Shown: positions 18,142 to 28,830 of the stretch, in pieces
How positions within the stretch are numbered: the first letter of the stretch is position 1
Layout of the letters: every line of letters starts with the position of its first letter
From: Streptobacillus notomytis
GTDB taxonomy: Bacteria > Fusobacteriota > Fusobacteriia > Fusobacteriales > Leptotrichiaceae
NCBI GenBank assembly: GCA_001612575.1
Contig: LJRV01000216.1
Span: 48,860 to 105,322 of the forward strand
Reading direction: 5' to 3'
Length of the DNA stretch: 56,463 nucleotides
The notes under the pieces: generated by a model
The model's database searches: none
Seen by the model: only the letters and a program-made list of their open reading frames with translations
Told to the model about the DNA's origin: nothing
Made by a program: the position numbers and the translations under genes

Positions 18142-21100
18142 ATGGAATATAAGTTTAAGCTATTATTAATACTTTTATTTACTAATAGAATTATCTTTTC
18201 AAATTTAGGTAGACACGATATAGATTGGGAAAATTATGAAGATTTTGCAATGAATAATGGTAAGTATTCTATAGGACAACAAAATGTTATTGTGTATAAA
18301 AAGAATGGATCAATGTCAGGAAAAATAGAACAACCTATACCTAATTTTGATGGAGTAGTTGATAAAGGTAATTTCGCTTTATGGGGTGATTCACAGATAT
18401 TATCAGGAGTTACACATATTAAAACACCAGATAACTTTACTTTTTCTAAAAGACATTTAAGAAATGATGTAGAACTTTATGATGGATATAAAGCTTCAAG
18501 TTCTGATGAAAAATACAGAAAGTTTTCTGAGAAAATTCAAACAAACTATAGATTAGATATAGGTAAAGATTATTCATTGATTAGAACTGATAAAATAGCT
18601 TTTGATGCCTATGTTACAGAGGGTATAACACAAGATGATTGGGAGAAAATTAAGGCTGAAGATATAGTTGCAAGGGTTGGTGCAGGATATAACCGTGTAG
18701 CGATTGGTAATAATTTGGAAGAGTATGTAGCGCCACTTTGGAAATTTGCTGGAGGACTTAATAAGATTAGTGCTAAATGGAAAGAAAGTAAAGATGGAAT
18801 TGATCAGATAATATACATTAGTATAGAAAGATATGCTAAAACTGCTCTTGATTCAGGGACTAAACCTGGTGATAGTGGTTCACCACTTTTTTGGTGGGAC
18901 AAGGAAAAAAAGAAGTGGTTAATTGCTTCAAGTAATAGTGGTGGAAATGGTAAAGGATATGGAAAAAGTTCACATCTTTTAAGTAATCCAAAATTTTATG
19001 AAAAATGGATAAAATCATTAACAGATGAGGAAATTACAAATGAATCAAATGTTGAATTTGTTTCTGGTAAATTAAAAGTTGGAGATAAAGAAAGAAGTTT
19101 TGTTGAACAGGGAAGTAAAGGAAAGAAAAACTATATAGGTAGTAGAGTAAATAAGTATGAAGATAATATAGATACTAAAATTATTAGTGTTAAAAATCAA
19201 GTATTTAATAAGAAAGGATTGAATATTGATGTAAGTGGTAATACAGATACAGGATCAGCAAGACTTGAATTTAAGCAAGATACAACATTAAAAGGTAGTG
19301 GTAGTTTATCAACTGCCGGTTTTGTTGTGCATAAAGGTGCAACTTTAACATATAAATTACATTTTGGAGAAAAAAATATAATTAGAAAAATAGGAGAAGG
19401 TAAACTAATTATTAAAACTGATGGTAGAAATTATGGAGAACTAAATTTAGGCGGAGGAGAAACAGTACTTGAAAATACATCTGGTGTTGCAGCCTCAGTA
19501 ATTAGATTGGCACAAGGAGCAAAGCTTACAATAAATAGAGCAGACCAACTTAATGATAATAATGTAGTATTTGGACATAGGGGTGGGACTTTAAATTTAA
19601 ATGGACAAAATTTAGAATTTAAAGATATTTATCATATGGATAAAGATGCAAAGATAGGAAATGACAATAAGGATAAACAATCGACCTTTATATTTAAACC
19701 CAGTAGTGGTAAAAGAGTATTTTTGGGTAGTTTTAAGAATAATTTAAACTTAGTGTATGAAGGTAAAGATAGTAATAGTGAATGGTCAATAAGAAGTGAA
19801 TACACAGATATTAAAGGTAAGTTTGATATAGAAAATGGTAAAGTAAGAATTGATGGAGATAATGTAGTACATGGCTATAATAATGTTGTATATGAAGATG
19901 AATATAAAGAGGCTAAGTTTAAATCAGAGTCTATTAATATTAAAAATTCTTCAACATTATCAATAAATAGATCAGTAAAATTGCAATCTAAAATTAATGT
20001 TAATGATAGTTCTATTTTAGAAATGAATCTTTTAGGCACTGTAAAAAATAGAGCTATACCATATGCTAATGCGAAGACAGAAAAAGATATTAATCAGACA
20101 TTAATTAAGGGTGATATTAATTTTAAATCAAGTGCTGTAACTAATTTTAAAGCAAATATTGAAAATAATAATATGGCTGTAATAGATGGAAACCTTAAAG
20201 GAGAAATTAAAGCTATAAAAAAAGGTGAGGGTTTACTTTATTTTAAAAATGAAAATAATAGTGAATTAAAAGGTAAAATTGATATTGAGGGTGGTAAATT
20301 AAAGGTTAATAAAGAAGAGACATTAGGTAATATTAAAACAAAAATAGATTCTAAAGCTGTACTTGAAGTAGAAAATAATGAAGATAAATTAGATAATTTA
20401 CTTGATAAAATAGATAAGGATTCACAAGGAATTTTAAGTTTAGGGAAAAGTATTACAAGTATTGATAAAAAGTATATGGAATATTCAAATCTTTATTTAG
20501 GAAGTAGTAAAGATATTACTATAGGAAGTGAAGATAAAGAAATAGATTCAAGTATTAGTACTTTAAACTTAGGTGGAGATAATGGAACTGTAACTTTAAA
20601 AGGTCTTGATAGATCAAAACATGTAACTAAAATAAATATAGGTAATGGTGTAAGTAAAGGAACTGTAACAATAAATAGAGGTAATAGTAAAAAAATAGAA
20701 TCAGATATTAATATTGCTAAGAATTCAATTGCAGATTTTTCTGATGATACACATTTAAAATCAGTAAGAAATTCTGGAATTATTAATTTATTTGATAAGA
20801 ATTTAAAGATATCTAAGTATAATTCAAATGGTGGTAGATTTGATATACATTTAAATGAAGAAAATAAGAAATTACTTGAAATTGAAGAAACAGATAAAGA
20901 TGTAGATATTACAGTTAAGCTTAAAAATGAATTAATAAATAAAATGATTAATGATTTAGAAAAAATAAATATAGCTAAAGTTAAGAAGTATGATATTAAT
21001 GTTTTAAATCTTAGAGAATATGATAGTGTTTATGAGCTTGATACTGAAAAGGGAACAGATGATATTATTAGAATGTATTCTATGATTAAAAGTGATGTAT

Positions 21101-21954
21101 TAAATAAACTATATGTATTTAATGAAATAGATTTAATTAATAATATTAATAGTGATTTAAGATACAGAAATATTATTGAGGTTAATTATGTAAACTATAA
21201 TAAAATAGATAAAAATTATTTTAAAATAAACTATAGAGAGTATAAAAATAAAATTTTTACTAATGGAGTTGAAATTAATTTTGAAAAAGCTGATACTTTA
21301 AATACGGTTAAATTTTCAAATGGATTTAGTTTTAATGTACTAGAAAGTAATGTAACTAGTGATGTTAAGAAGAAAGAATCAATTGGTAAGAGTTTTGTAT
21401 CTATAATGTTAGTACCTAAATTTGGTCTAAAGTATAGGTTTTTTGATATTAATTTAGGACTAGGTTTAAATACAATAGTTTTAAATAATGAAGATAAAAA
21501 CGACACCTTGGCATATTTAAATAATTCATTAAATATAGGAATAAATCCTAAATTTAATTTAAAAAATGATATTAATATTATATATCTAAATAAATTTGGA
21601 TATAGAACTAATCCTATGTTAAGTGAAACTGTTAAATATTCATTAAAGAATTATAAAGTATCACATAAAAAACCAATTAGTTTGTATTATGAGACAGGAA
21701 TTAAATTAGAACATAAATATGTAAATTTTTTTACTAAGGCTAATGTTGAGTATAATTGGTCTAGTTATGAAATTTCTAATAAGGGTAAAAGTGTAGAAAA
21801 TACTTTTAAAGATGACTGGAGAGTAAATGTAAAGACAGGTTTTGAATTTAAACCAACAGAAAAGCTATTTATTAATTTAGACTTTGATGCAAATGTTTAT
21901 CAAAAATCATATGGTAGATATGTATTTAAATTAGGTATGGGATATAATTGGTGA
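18142..21954 (+). CDS. S6-family serine protease autotransporter 2
   Basis: 1270 residues from the ATG at 18142. That start is preferred over an in-frame ATG at 18064 because 18064 lies inside the preceding gene, while 18142 follows its stop by 7 bases, has AGGA upstream and begins with the family signal peptide MEYKFKLLLILLF. The S6 triad is His92 (GVTH), Asp143 (KDYSLIRTD) and Ser245 (GDSGSP). A short-type beta-helical passenger and C-terminal barrel (ends GMGYNW) follow. The gap of only 7 bases to copy 1 indicates co-transcription. A terminator and a new promoter separate it from copy 3. The segment at 20479-20567 is identical to one in copy 3. Confidence 0.9.
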   Translation: MEYKFKLLLILLFTNRIIFSNLGRHDIDWENYEDFAMNNGKYSIGQQNVIVYKKNGSMSGKIEQPIPNFDGVVDKGNFALWGDSQILSGVTHIKTPDNFTFSKRHLRNDVELYDGYKASSSDEKYRKFSEKIQTNYRLDIGKDYSLIRTDKIAFDAYVTEGITQDDWEKIKAEDIVARVGAGYNRVAIGNNLEEYVAPLWKFAGGLNKISAKWKESKDGIDQIIYISIERYAKTALDSGTKPGDSGSPLFWWDKEKKKWLIASSNSGGNGKGYGKSSHLLSNPKFYEKWIKSLTDEEITNESNVEFVSGKLKVGDKERSFVEQGSKGKKNYIGSRVNKYEDNIDTKIISVKNQVFNKKGLNIDVSGNTDTGSARLEFKQDTTLKGSGSLSTAGFVVHKGATLTYKLHFGEKNIIRKIGEGKLIIKTDGRNYGELNLGGGETVLENTSGVAASVIRLAQGAKLTINRADQLNDNNVVFGHRGGTLNLNGQNLEFKDIYHMDKDAKIGNDNKDKQSTFIFKPSSGKRVFLGSFKNNLNLVYEGKDSNSEWSIRSEYTDIKGKFDIENGKVRIDGDNVVHGYNNVVYEDEYKEAKFKSESINIKNSSTLSINRSVKLQSKINVNDSSILEMNLLGTVKNRAIPYANAKTEKDINQTLIKGDINFKSSAVTNFKANIENNNMAVIDGNLKGEIKAIKKGEGLLYFKNENNSELKGKIDIEGGKLKVNKEETLGNIKTKIDSKAVLEVENNEDKLDNLLDKIDKDSQGILSLGKSITSIDKKYMEYSNLYLGSSKDITIGSEDKEIDSSISTLNLGGDNGTVTLKGLDRSKHVTKINIGNGVSKGTVTINRGNSKKIESDINIAKNSIADFSDDTHLKSVRNSGIINLFDKNLKISKYNSNGGRFDIHLNEENKKLLEIEETDKDVDITVKLKNELINKMINDLEKINIAKVKKYDINVLNLREYDSVYELDTEKGTDDIIRMYSMIKSDVLNKLYVFNEIDLINNINSDLRYRNIIEVNYVNYNKIDKNYFKINYREYKNKIFTNGVEINFEKADTLNTVKFSNGFSFNVLESNVTSDVKKKESIGKSFVSIMLVPKFGLKYRFFDINLGLGLNTIVLNNEDKNDTLAYLNNSLNIGINPKFNLKNDINIIYLNKFGYRTNPMLSETVKYSLKNYKVSHKKPISLYYETGIKLEHKYVNFFTKANVEYNWSSYEISNKGKSVENTFKDDWRVNVKTGFEFKPTEKLFINLDFDANVYQKSYGRYVFKLGMGYNW
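20479..20567 (+). repeat. 89-bp tract identical to autotransporter 3
   Basis: Identical over 89 bp to 24498-24586, inside the passenger region that encodes LYLGSSKDITIGSEDKEIDS. The flanking DNA is clearly more diverged. Confidence 0.85.
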
Positions 21955-21955
21955 T

Positions 21956-21986
21956 AAAGGAGAGGATTATTCTTTCTCTTTTTTCT
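21956..21986 (+). terminator. Probable terminator after autotransporter 2
   Basis: Stem AAAGGAGAGG / TTTCTCTTTT (with G-T wobbles) around a 7-nt loop, followed by TTTTC; it begins two bases after the stop. Confidence 0.5.
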
Positions 21987-21993
21987 ATAATCA

Positions 21994-22022
21994 TTGATTT
22001 TTTTTAAATATAAGTATACAAT
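21994..22022 (+). promoter_or_regulatory. Candidate promoter for autotransporter 3
   Basis: TTGATT (21994-21999) and TACAAT (22017-22022), 17-bp spacer. The 5' leader to the start at 22128 would be about 100 nt. Confidence 0.5.
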
Positions 22023-22127
22023 TATTGTGAGAGAATAAGAGTGTATTAATTATAATTTAAAATTAAAGTTAGATAATTTATTTGTTAAATATAATATTAA
22101 GTTATTAGCGGTGTTGAAAGGATAGTT

Positions 22128-25100
22128 ATGAGCTATAAATATAATTTATTATTAATACTGATATTAACTGGTGAAATTGGAATTTCAAATTTAGTTAGAC
22201 ATGATATTAATTGGGAAAATTATGAAGATTTTGCAATGAATAGAGGGAAATACTTTATTGGTAGAACAGGTGTTAAGGTTTATAAAAAAGATGGAACAGA
22301 ATCTGGCACAATAGATAAACCTATTCCTAATTTTGATGGTGTAGTTGACACAGGAAACTTTGCATTATGGGGAGATTCTCAAATTTTATCAGGTGTATAT
22401 CATGTTACTCCACCAGATAAATTTACTTTTTCAAAAAGACATTTTAGAAATGATGTAGAACTTTTTGAAGGATATAAAAAATTAAGTTTAGATAATAAAT
22501 ATACAAAATTTTCTGAAAGTATTGAGGTAGCTCATAGACAACAAGTTGAGTATGATTATGCGTTATTAAGAACGGATAGAATAGCTTTTGATGCATATAT
22601 TACAGAGGGAGTAACTAAAGAACAGTGGAATAATATAAAATCTGGAGATTTAGTAGCAAGAGTTGGTAGAGGATTAAATAGAGTAGCTGTTGATAATGGA
22701 AAAGAAAAGGATCCAGATAAAATGCAACATTTTGCTGGGGGATTAAATAAGATAACTGGTAGCAAAAGAATGGGACTAGGTCAAGATGTACAAATATCTT
22801 TAGAGAAAAGTTCTAAAACACCTCTTGATTCAGGAGCGAAAAAAGGAGATAGTGGTTCTCCACTTTTTTGGTGGGATGATGAAAATAAAAAATGGCTTAT
22901 ATCAGGAAGCCTTAGTAGAGGGGATGCGATAGGAGGATATGGTAGAAAACTATACTATTTAGCTCATCATTCTTCATATGAAAATTTAAAAAAAAATATA
23001 ACAGATAAAGAAATTACAGGAGAGACAAAAGATGATGTAAAATTTGAAAATGGAGTTTTAAAAGTTGATGGTGAGGAAAGAAAATTTAGTCTCAAAGAAA
23101 ATATAGATATTAATGGAAAAAGTAGTACTAAAAATCAAATATTTAATAAAAAAGATTTAGAGGTTAAAGTAGAGGGAGATACAAATACTCATGCAGCAAG
23201 ATTAGAATTTAAAGAAGATACAACTTTGAAAGGCAGCGGGACATTAGAAACTGCTGGTTTTGTTGTTCATAAAGATAAGACTTTAACATATGAAATATCG
23301 TCTAATAAAGATAATTCTAAAAAGATAACTGTTAGAAAAATAGGTGAGGGTAAATTAGTTATTAAAAGTAGTAATAATATAGAAAATTTAAATTTAGGTG
23401 GTGGAGAAACAGAACTTAAAAATAATGATGGACCAGTTGCTGAAAATATTAGATTAGCACAAGGTGCAAAACTTACAATAACTAATTCAAATCAAATAAA
23501 AGATAGTAATGTAATGTTTGGACATAGAGGTGGAACTTTAAATTTAAATGGAAATAATTTAGAGTTTAAAGATATTTATCATATGGATAAATATGCTAAA
23601 ATAGTAAATGAAAATAAAGGCAAAGACAATAAAAAGGCAACATTTACATTTGTCCCTAAAAATGGCAAAAGAGTATTTTTAGGGAGTTTTAAAGGTGATT
23701 TAGATTTAGTGTATAAAGTTGTTGATAATGATAAAAGCAGTGAGAATAAAAGTGAATGGTCAATAAGAAGTGAAAATACAGATATTACTGGTAAATTTGA
23801 TATTGAAAAGGGTTATGTGAAAATTGAGGGAGATAATGTTATACATGGCTCTGATGATACAAAGTCTGAAAACACTGTAGTTTATGAAGATGAATACAGA
23901 GAAACTAAATTTAAATCAAAAACTATTAATATTAAAAATTCATCAACATTGTCAGTCGGTAGAGCAACTGAGGTTGATTCAGAAATTAATGTTGAAGAAA
24001 AATCTACATTAGAAATGAATTTGTTAGGAAAAGTTGTAGATAGACCTACTCCATATTCTGATGCTAAAACAGAAAAAGAAATTAATGAAACTGTAATTAA
24101 AGGAACTATTGATTTTAAAGTTAATAATAAAAGTGATACTGGTAAAACTACGGATGATCACAACTTTAAAGCAAATATTGAAAATAATCATTCCTCTACA
24201 ATGAAAGCAAATTTTAAAGGAAATATTAAGGCAATAAAAAAAGGGTCAGGATTATTATACTTAGAAAATGAAAATAATTCAGAATTAAAAGGTAGTATTG
24301 ATGTTGAGGGTGGAAAATTAAAAATTAAAAAAGAGGAAACTTTAGGAAGTGCTAAAACATTATTGAAAAATAGTTCTGTACTTGAAATAGAAAATAATGA
24401 AGATGGATTAAATAATTTACTTGATAAAATAGATAAAAATTCAAAAGGAGTTTTAAGTTTAGGTAAAGATATCAAAAGTATTGATACTAAGTATAAAGAA
24501 TATTCAAATCTTTATTTAGGAAGTAGTAAAGATATTACTATAGGAAGTGAAGATAAAGAAATAGATTCAAGTATTAGTACTTTAAATTTAGGTGGAGATA
24601 ATGGAACTGTAACCTTAAAAGGTCTTGATAAATCAAAAAGTATATCTAAAATAAATACAGGAGATGGAAAAAATAGAGGAACTGTAGTAATAGATAAAAT
24701 AGGGATTGATAATAGTAAATTAGATATAGATGTAAAAAAAGGAATAAATTTAAAAATTAATAAAAATGAAAGTAGTAATAGTAAAATTATTAATTTAGGT
24801 TATGGTGCTAGTATAGATAGTAAACATAATTCTATTTTAAACGATAATTCAGAGGGAGTTCTATATTTAGAAAATGATTCAGATAATATAGAAAATAATG
24901 ATAGATTAGCTTTAGGAGTAGCTAAAAATAAAGAAGTAACTTTAACTAAAGATAAATCTAGCAATAGTAAATATTATTTCTCTGGTGAGGGAAAACTAGG
25001 AATTAATCATGAACTTAAAAATAAGGAATTAGTTGTAGATGCTCAATATTTTTCAGGAGGAGAAGTTGAACTTAAACAAAATTCAGAAAACTACAAAGGA

Positions 25101-28100
25101 AATATTACTATTACAGGTAATAAAGAAAGTAAAAATGAAGGTAATATTACTTTAAAATTAGGTAGTGATAAGGCTTTAGGTGTAAATAATAAGGTATTGG
25201 TTAAAGATGGTGGAATATTAGATTTAAATGGTAAAGATTTAGAAGTTAAAATAGATTCTAATAATAATAAAGCTGGAAGTATAATAAATAAAATTGAAAA
25301 ATATTCTACTTTAAAAGTGTATACTGAAAATAGTAATTTAACATTTAATAATAAATTAGTAGGCAATATTAATATAGAGAAAAAGGGTAAATCAGCTATA
25401 GAATTTACTAATGAAGATAATAAATTTAGTGAGGATAATAAAGTTAATATTTGGATTAAAGAGGGACAATTAAATTATTATAATTCAAAATCTTTAAAAA
25501 ATGCTAATGTACATATAGAAGATAGTACAGTATTAAATACTAAAACAGAGCAAATTAGTTCAGAAATTACTGCAAATGGTGGGATTATAAAGGTTAATTC
25601 ACCAACAGATAAAGGAAAGGATAGTAAAGCTACTAATTTTTCTAAATTAACATTAAATAAGGATTTAGTTGTTGAGGGAACTGAGAATGAAAATAAAAGT
25701 AAAGTTACATATAGCGAAATTAATTTAGATGGAAATAAACTTACATTAAAAAATCAAATTGTAGAAAATGCTGACATTTATGAAAATGTTAAGAATAATG
25801 GAGAGGTAATACTTGATAATTCAACTTATTATGAAGAAGGTTCAAGAAATGAAGCTTTATATGAAAAAAATGTTAATGAGATTTTATATAGTAAAAGTAT
25901 TTCAAAAATTACATTAAATAATTCAGATTTGATATTAAAAGATTACAAGAGTATAGGAAGTTATTCAAATACTGGTCAAGCAGTTGATGTTGAGGTAAAG
26001 GGTAATTCTAAGATAACTAATTTTAGAGAAAATAATATTATTGCATCAACAAATTTAAAGAATACAATAGATATTAAGGAAAATGCTTCTTTAACTTTAT
26101 CATTAAATGATAAAAACGACAACTCTTTTATTGTAAATTCTAATATTAAAGGAAAAGGGAAGTTAATCCTTGAGCAAACTAATAAAGGAAATATAACTAT
26201 AAAGAATAAATTCAAAGATTTTACTGGAAGTATAGAAGTAAAAGAAAATTCTAAAGATAAAGAATTTAAATTTGATATTAATTCAGAAAATGAAGAAGAT
26301 AGAATACTAGAGTATAAGTTTATTAGTGGTAAATACGCCAATATTTCTAGTAAATCAATAGGATTTAAAAGCATTAAAGAATTTACAGGAGAAATTAGTA
26401 GTAAGGGAGATGTATTATTAATAGGTAAAGACGGGCTTACAACTAATGGCAAAATATTATTAAAGGATAATAAGAATATTATTTTTAAAGCTGATGAAGA
26501 TTCAATAATGGATAAGATGAATATAGAAGGTAGTGAAAAAGGTAGTTCTAAAATAGTTAAAAAAGGTTCAAAAAATCTTACTATTAATGACATAGAAACT
26601 AAAAATATTAAAGAATTTGATGTTGATGAGGGAACTTTAACTATTAAAAAAGAAATATTTAATAATTCAGATAGTAAATATAACTTAAAGAATAAAACTA
26701 AATTAGTTGCGGATTTTATAAATCAAAGTGAAATTAAGTCTACTATAACAGGCTCAGGAGATTTTGTGCAAAGAGGGTCTAAAGTTACTATTAATTATAA
26801 AAATTTAAATAATACTGGTAATTTAGAATTAAATAGTGAACTTGATTTAAAATTAGATAATTATACAACTTTAAATCAAGAATTAATTGGAAATGAAAAT
26901 GGAAAATTAAATATATCTAGTTCAGATGATAATGAAACTAGTGAATTAGAGATAAATAAAGAAATATCTAAATTTAAAGGGTCTATTAATTTAAATAGTG
27001 CTAATTTAGCATTAAATCTTAAAAATGGTGTGGTTAATAATAAGATAACAGGAGATAAAGTTATTTATAACAAAAATGATAGTCAACTAATTTTAAATAA
27101 TGTAGAAGAATTTAAAGGTACAGTTGAATCACAAAAAGGTGATGTTTTACTTAACTTTAATAATAAGGCTAGTATCTCTAAATATGTTATAGGTTCTGGT
27201 GGTAATATTAAGATTAATAGCAGTAAAGATATTGATTTAAGTGATAAATCATTTGAAAATAAAGGAGATAAATTATTAATTAAATTAGGAAATTCTAAAT
27301 TAAGTTTAAATGCAAATAGTTTAAATTCTATTAAGAATGTATCTGTAGATGAAGGTAAGTTGTTTTTAAATAATAAGAATAATAATAACAATAATAATTA
27401 TACTGAAAAGATAAATGCAAGTATAGAGGTTAAAAAAGATGCTAGTTTAGAAGTTTCAGATAAAATATATATTAAATCAATTACAAATTCAGGAAATATT
27501 TTAGTTGGAGATAAAAGTTTAAAAATTGCTGAATATACTTCAAATGGTGGTGAATTTAATATTAAGTTAAATGAAATGAATAAAAATTTACTTGAAATTG
27601 AAAAATCAGATAAAGATGTAAATGCTAAAGTTGATATTAGTAAGGAGACATTGGATAAAATTATTCATGATGACAAAAAGCTAAATGTTGCAAAAATTGC
27701 AAATCATAATTTAAAAATTACGAATCTTGAAAAATATGAGAGTGTTTATGAACTTGATGTAAAAAAAGACACTGATGATATTTTTAAAATATATTCTATG
27801 GTTAAAATTAATGTGTTAAATAAGATGTACATGTTTAATGAATTGGATTTAATTAATGATATGGGTAATGAATTAAAATATAGAAATGTTATTGAAGCAA
27901 ATTATGTAAGTTATAATAAAATAGATAAAGATTATTTAAAATTTAATAATACAGAGTACAAAAATAAATTACATTCTAATGGTGTAGAAATTAACTTTGA
28001 GAAAGCTAATGATATGAGTAAATTCAAGCTTTCAGGTGGATTTAATTTCAAAATATTAGGAATTAGTTTGATAACGACTGTTAAAGAAAAAGAGCAATTT

Positions 28101-28667
28101 ACTAAAATACTTGTGAATATAGGGGCAGTACCTAAGTTAGGAATAAAATATAAGTTTATTGATGCTAATTTAGAATTAGGATTAAATACAATAATAGTAA
28201 ATAACAGAAATAATAAGGATAGTTTAGTGTATTTAAATAATTCATTAAATGTAGGTATAAATCCTAAGTTTAAGATAAACAATGATTTTAATATAAGATA
28301 TTTAAATAGAGTTGGATATAAGATAAATGCACTAATTGGAGAAACTAAAAATCTGATAGAAAATTATAATATATTGCATAAAAATCCTATTAGTATATAT
28401 TATGAAACAGGAGTTAAATTAGAACATAAATATGTAGATTTCTTTAGTAAAGCTAATTTTGAATATAATTTTTCGAGATATGAAATTTCTAATAATGGGC
28501 AAAGTATAGAAAATAGTTTTAAAGATGATTGGAGAATTAATATAAAGACGGGATTTGAGCTTAAACCAACTGAAAAAATATATATAAATTTAGATATAGA
28601 TGCAAATTTATATCAAAAATCATATGGTAAATATGTATTTAAATTAGGTATGGGATATAATTGGTAA
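22128..28667 (+). CDS. S6-family serine protease autotransporter 3 (long form)
   Basis: 2179 residues. Signal peptide MSYKYNLLLILILTG. The S6 triad is His92 (GVYH), Asp143 (YDYALLRTD) and Ser242 (GDSGSP). The passenger starts like the short copies, but an extra block of about 900 residues (about 855-1757) is inserted after LKGLDKSKSISKIN. This block is rich in Asn/Lys/Ser beta-strand repeats and has a poly-Asn tract near its end. The sequence then rejoins the shared region (ITNSGNILVGDKSLKIAEY) and the barrel ending GMGYNW. The protease domain is closest to copy 1, whereas the long block is shared with copy 5. It has its own candidate promoter and RBS GAAAGG. Surface-exposed or released; substrate unknown. 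Confidence 0.9.
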   Translation: MSYKYNLLLILILTGEIGISNLVRHDINWENYEDFAMNRGKYFIGRTGVKVYKKDGTESGTIDKPIPNFDGVVDTGNFALWGDSQILSGVYHVTPPDKFTFSKRHFRNDVELFEGYKKLSLDNKYTKFSESIEVAHRQQVEYDYALLRTDRIAFDAYITEGVTKEQWNNIKSGDLVARVGRGLNRVAVDNGKEKDPDKMQHFAGGLNKITGSKRMGLGQDVQISLEKSSKTPLDSGAKKGDSGSPLFWWDDENKKWLISGSLSRGDAIGGYGRKLYYLAHHSSYENLKKNITDKEITGETKDDVKFENGVLKVDGEERKFSLKENIDINGKSSTKNQIFNKKDLEVKVEGDTNTHAARLEFKEDTTLKGSGTLETAGFVVHKDKTLTYEISSNKDNSKKITVRKIGEGKLVIKSSNNIENLNLGGGETELKNNDGPVAENIRLAQGAKLTITNSNQIKDSNVMFGHRGGTLNLNGNNLEFKDIYHMDKYAKIVNENKGKDNKKATFTFVPKNGKRVFLGSFKGDLDLVYKVVDNDKSSENKSEWSIRSENTDITGKFDIEKGYVKIEGDNVIHGSDDTKSENTVVYEDEYRETKFKSKTINIKNSSTLSVGRATEVDSEINVEEKSTLEMNLLGKVVDRPTPYSDAKTEKEINETVIKGTIDFKVNNKSDTGKTTDDHNFKANIENNHSSTMKANFKGNIKAIKKGSGLLYLENENNSELKGSIDVEGGKLKIKKEETLGSAKTLLKNSSVLEIENNEDGLNNLLDKIDKNSKGVLSLGKDIKSIDTKYKEYSNLYLGSSKDITIGSEDKEIDSSISTLNLGGDNGTVTLKGLDKSKSISKINTGDGKNRGTVVIDKIGIDNSKLDIDVKKGINLKINKNESSNSKIINLGYGASIDSKHNSILNDNSEGVLYLENDSDNIENNDRLALGVAKNKEVTLTKDKSSNSKYYFSGEGKLGINHELKNKELVVDAQYFSGGEVELKQNSENYKGNITITGNKESKNEGNITLKLGSDKALGVNNKVLVKDGGILDLNGKDLEVKIDSNNNKAGSIINKIEKYSTLKVYTENSNLTFNNKLVGNINIEKKGKSAIEFTNEDNKFSEDNKVNIWIKEGQLNYYNSKSLKNANVHIEDSTVLNTKTEQISSEITANGGIIKVNSPTDKGKDSKATNFSKLTLNKDLVVEGTENENKSKVTYSEINLDGNKLTLKNQIVENADIYENVKNNGEVILDNSTYYEEGSRNEALYEKNVNEILYSKSISKITLNNSDLILKDYKSIGSYSNTGQAVDVEVKGNSKITNFRENNIIASTNLKNTIDIKENASLTLSLNDKNDNSFIVNSNIKGKGKLILEQTNKGNITIKNKFKDFTGSIEVKENSKDKEFKFDINSENEEDRILEYKFISGKYANISSKSIGFKSIKEFTGEISSKGDVLLIGKDGLTTNGKILLKDNKNIIFKADEDSIMDKMNIEGSEKGSSKIVKKGSKNLTINDIETKNIKEFDVDEGTLTIKKEIFNNSDSKYNLKNKTKLVADFINQSEIKSTITGSGDFVQRGSKVTINYKNLNNTGNLELNSELDLKLDNYTTLNQELIGNENGKLNISSSDDNETSELEINKEISKFKGSINLNSANLALNLKNGVVNNKITGDKVIYNKNDSQLILNNVEEFKGTVESQKGDVLLNFNNKASISKYVIGSGGNIKINSSKDIDLSDKSFENKGDKLLIKLGNSKLSLNANSLNSIKNVSVDEGKLFLNNKNNNNNNNYTEKINASIEVKKDASLEVSDKIYIKSITNSGNILVGDKSLKIAEYTSNGGEFNIKLNEMNKNLLEIEKSDKDVNAKVDISKETLDKIIHDDKKLNVAKIANHNLKITNLEKYESVYELDVKKDTDDIFKIYSMVKINVLNKMYMFNELDLINDMGNELKYRNVIEANYVSYNKIDKDYLKFNNTEYKNKLHSNGVEINFEKANDMSKFKLSGGFNFKILGISLITTVKEKEQFTKILVNIGAVPKLGIKYKFIDANLELGLNTIIVNNRNNKDSLVYLNNSLNVGINPKFKINNDFNIRYLNRVGYKINALIGETKNLIENYNILHKNPISIYYETGVKLEHKYVDFFSKANFEYNFSRYEISNNGQSIENSFKDDWRINIKTGFELKPTEKIYINLDIDANLYQKSYGKYVFKLGMGYNW
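24498..24586 (+). repeat. 89-bp tract identical to autotransporter 2
   Basis: The partner of 20479-20567, in the equivalent passenger position just upstream of the long inserted block. Confidence 0.85.
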
Positions 28668-28689
28668 TAAATATGTAAATTATAAAATA

Positions 28690-28718
28690 TTGCTTTTTTA
28701 TATTTTTATAGATATAAT
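28690..28718 (+). promoter_or_regulatory. Candidate promoter for autotransporter 4
   Basis: TTGCTT (28690-28695) and consensus TATAAT (28713-28718), 17-bp spacer, in the 163-bp gap between copies 3 and 4. Confidence 0.55.
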
Positions 28719-28830
28719 TAAACTCAGATATAAAAGTATCCAAATTATCGTTTATATTATTTTTGATATAGATAAATAATTTATTTGTTTATGTAAATTA
28801 ATGAATATTAATAGAGTTGAAAGGGTAATT

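Noticed and set aside
25976-26593. 205-codon minus-strand open frame inside autotransporter 3, and similar antisense frames in the other copies
   Set aside because: Shadows of AT-rich coding DNA with no ribosome-binding site; the leucine/serine-rich translations mirror Asn/Lys codons on the other strand.
28801-28830. Upstream ATG extending autotransporter 4 by 10 residues
   Set aside because: The ATG at 28831 has the GAAAGGGTAATT context shared with sister genes and starts directly at the signal peptide.
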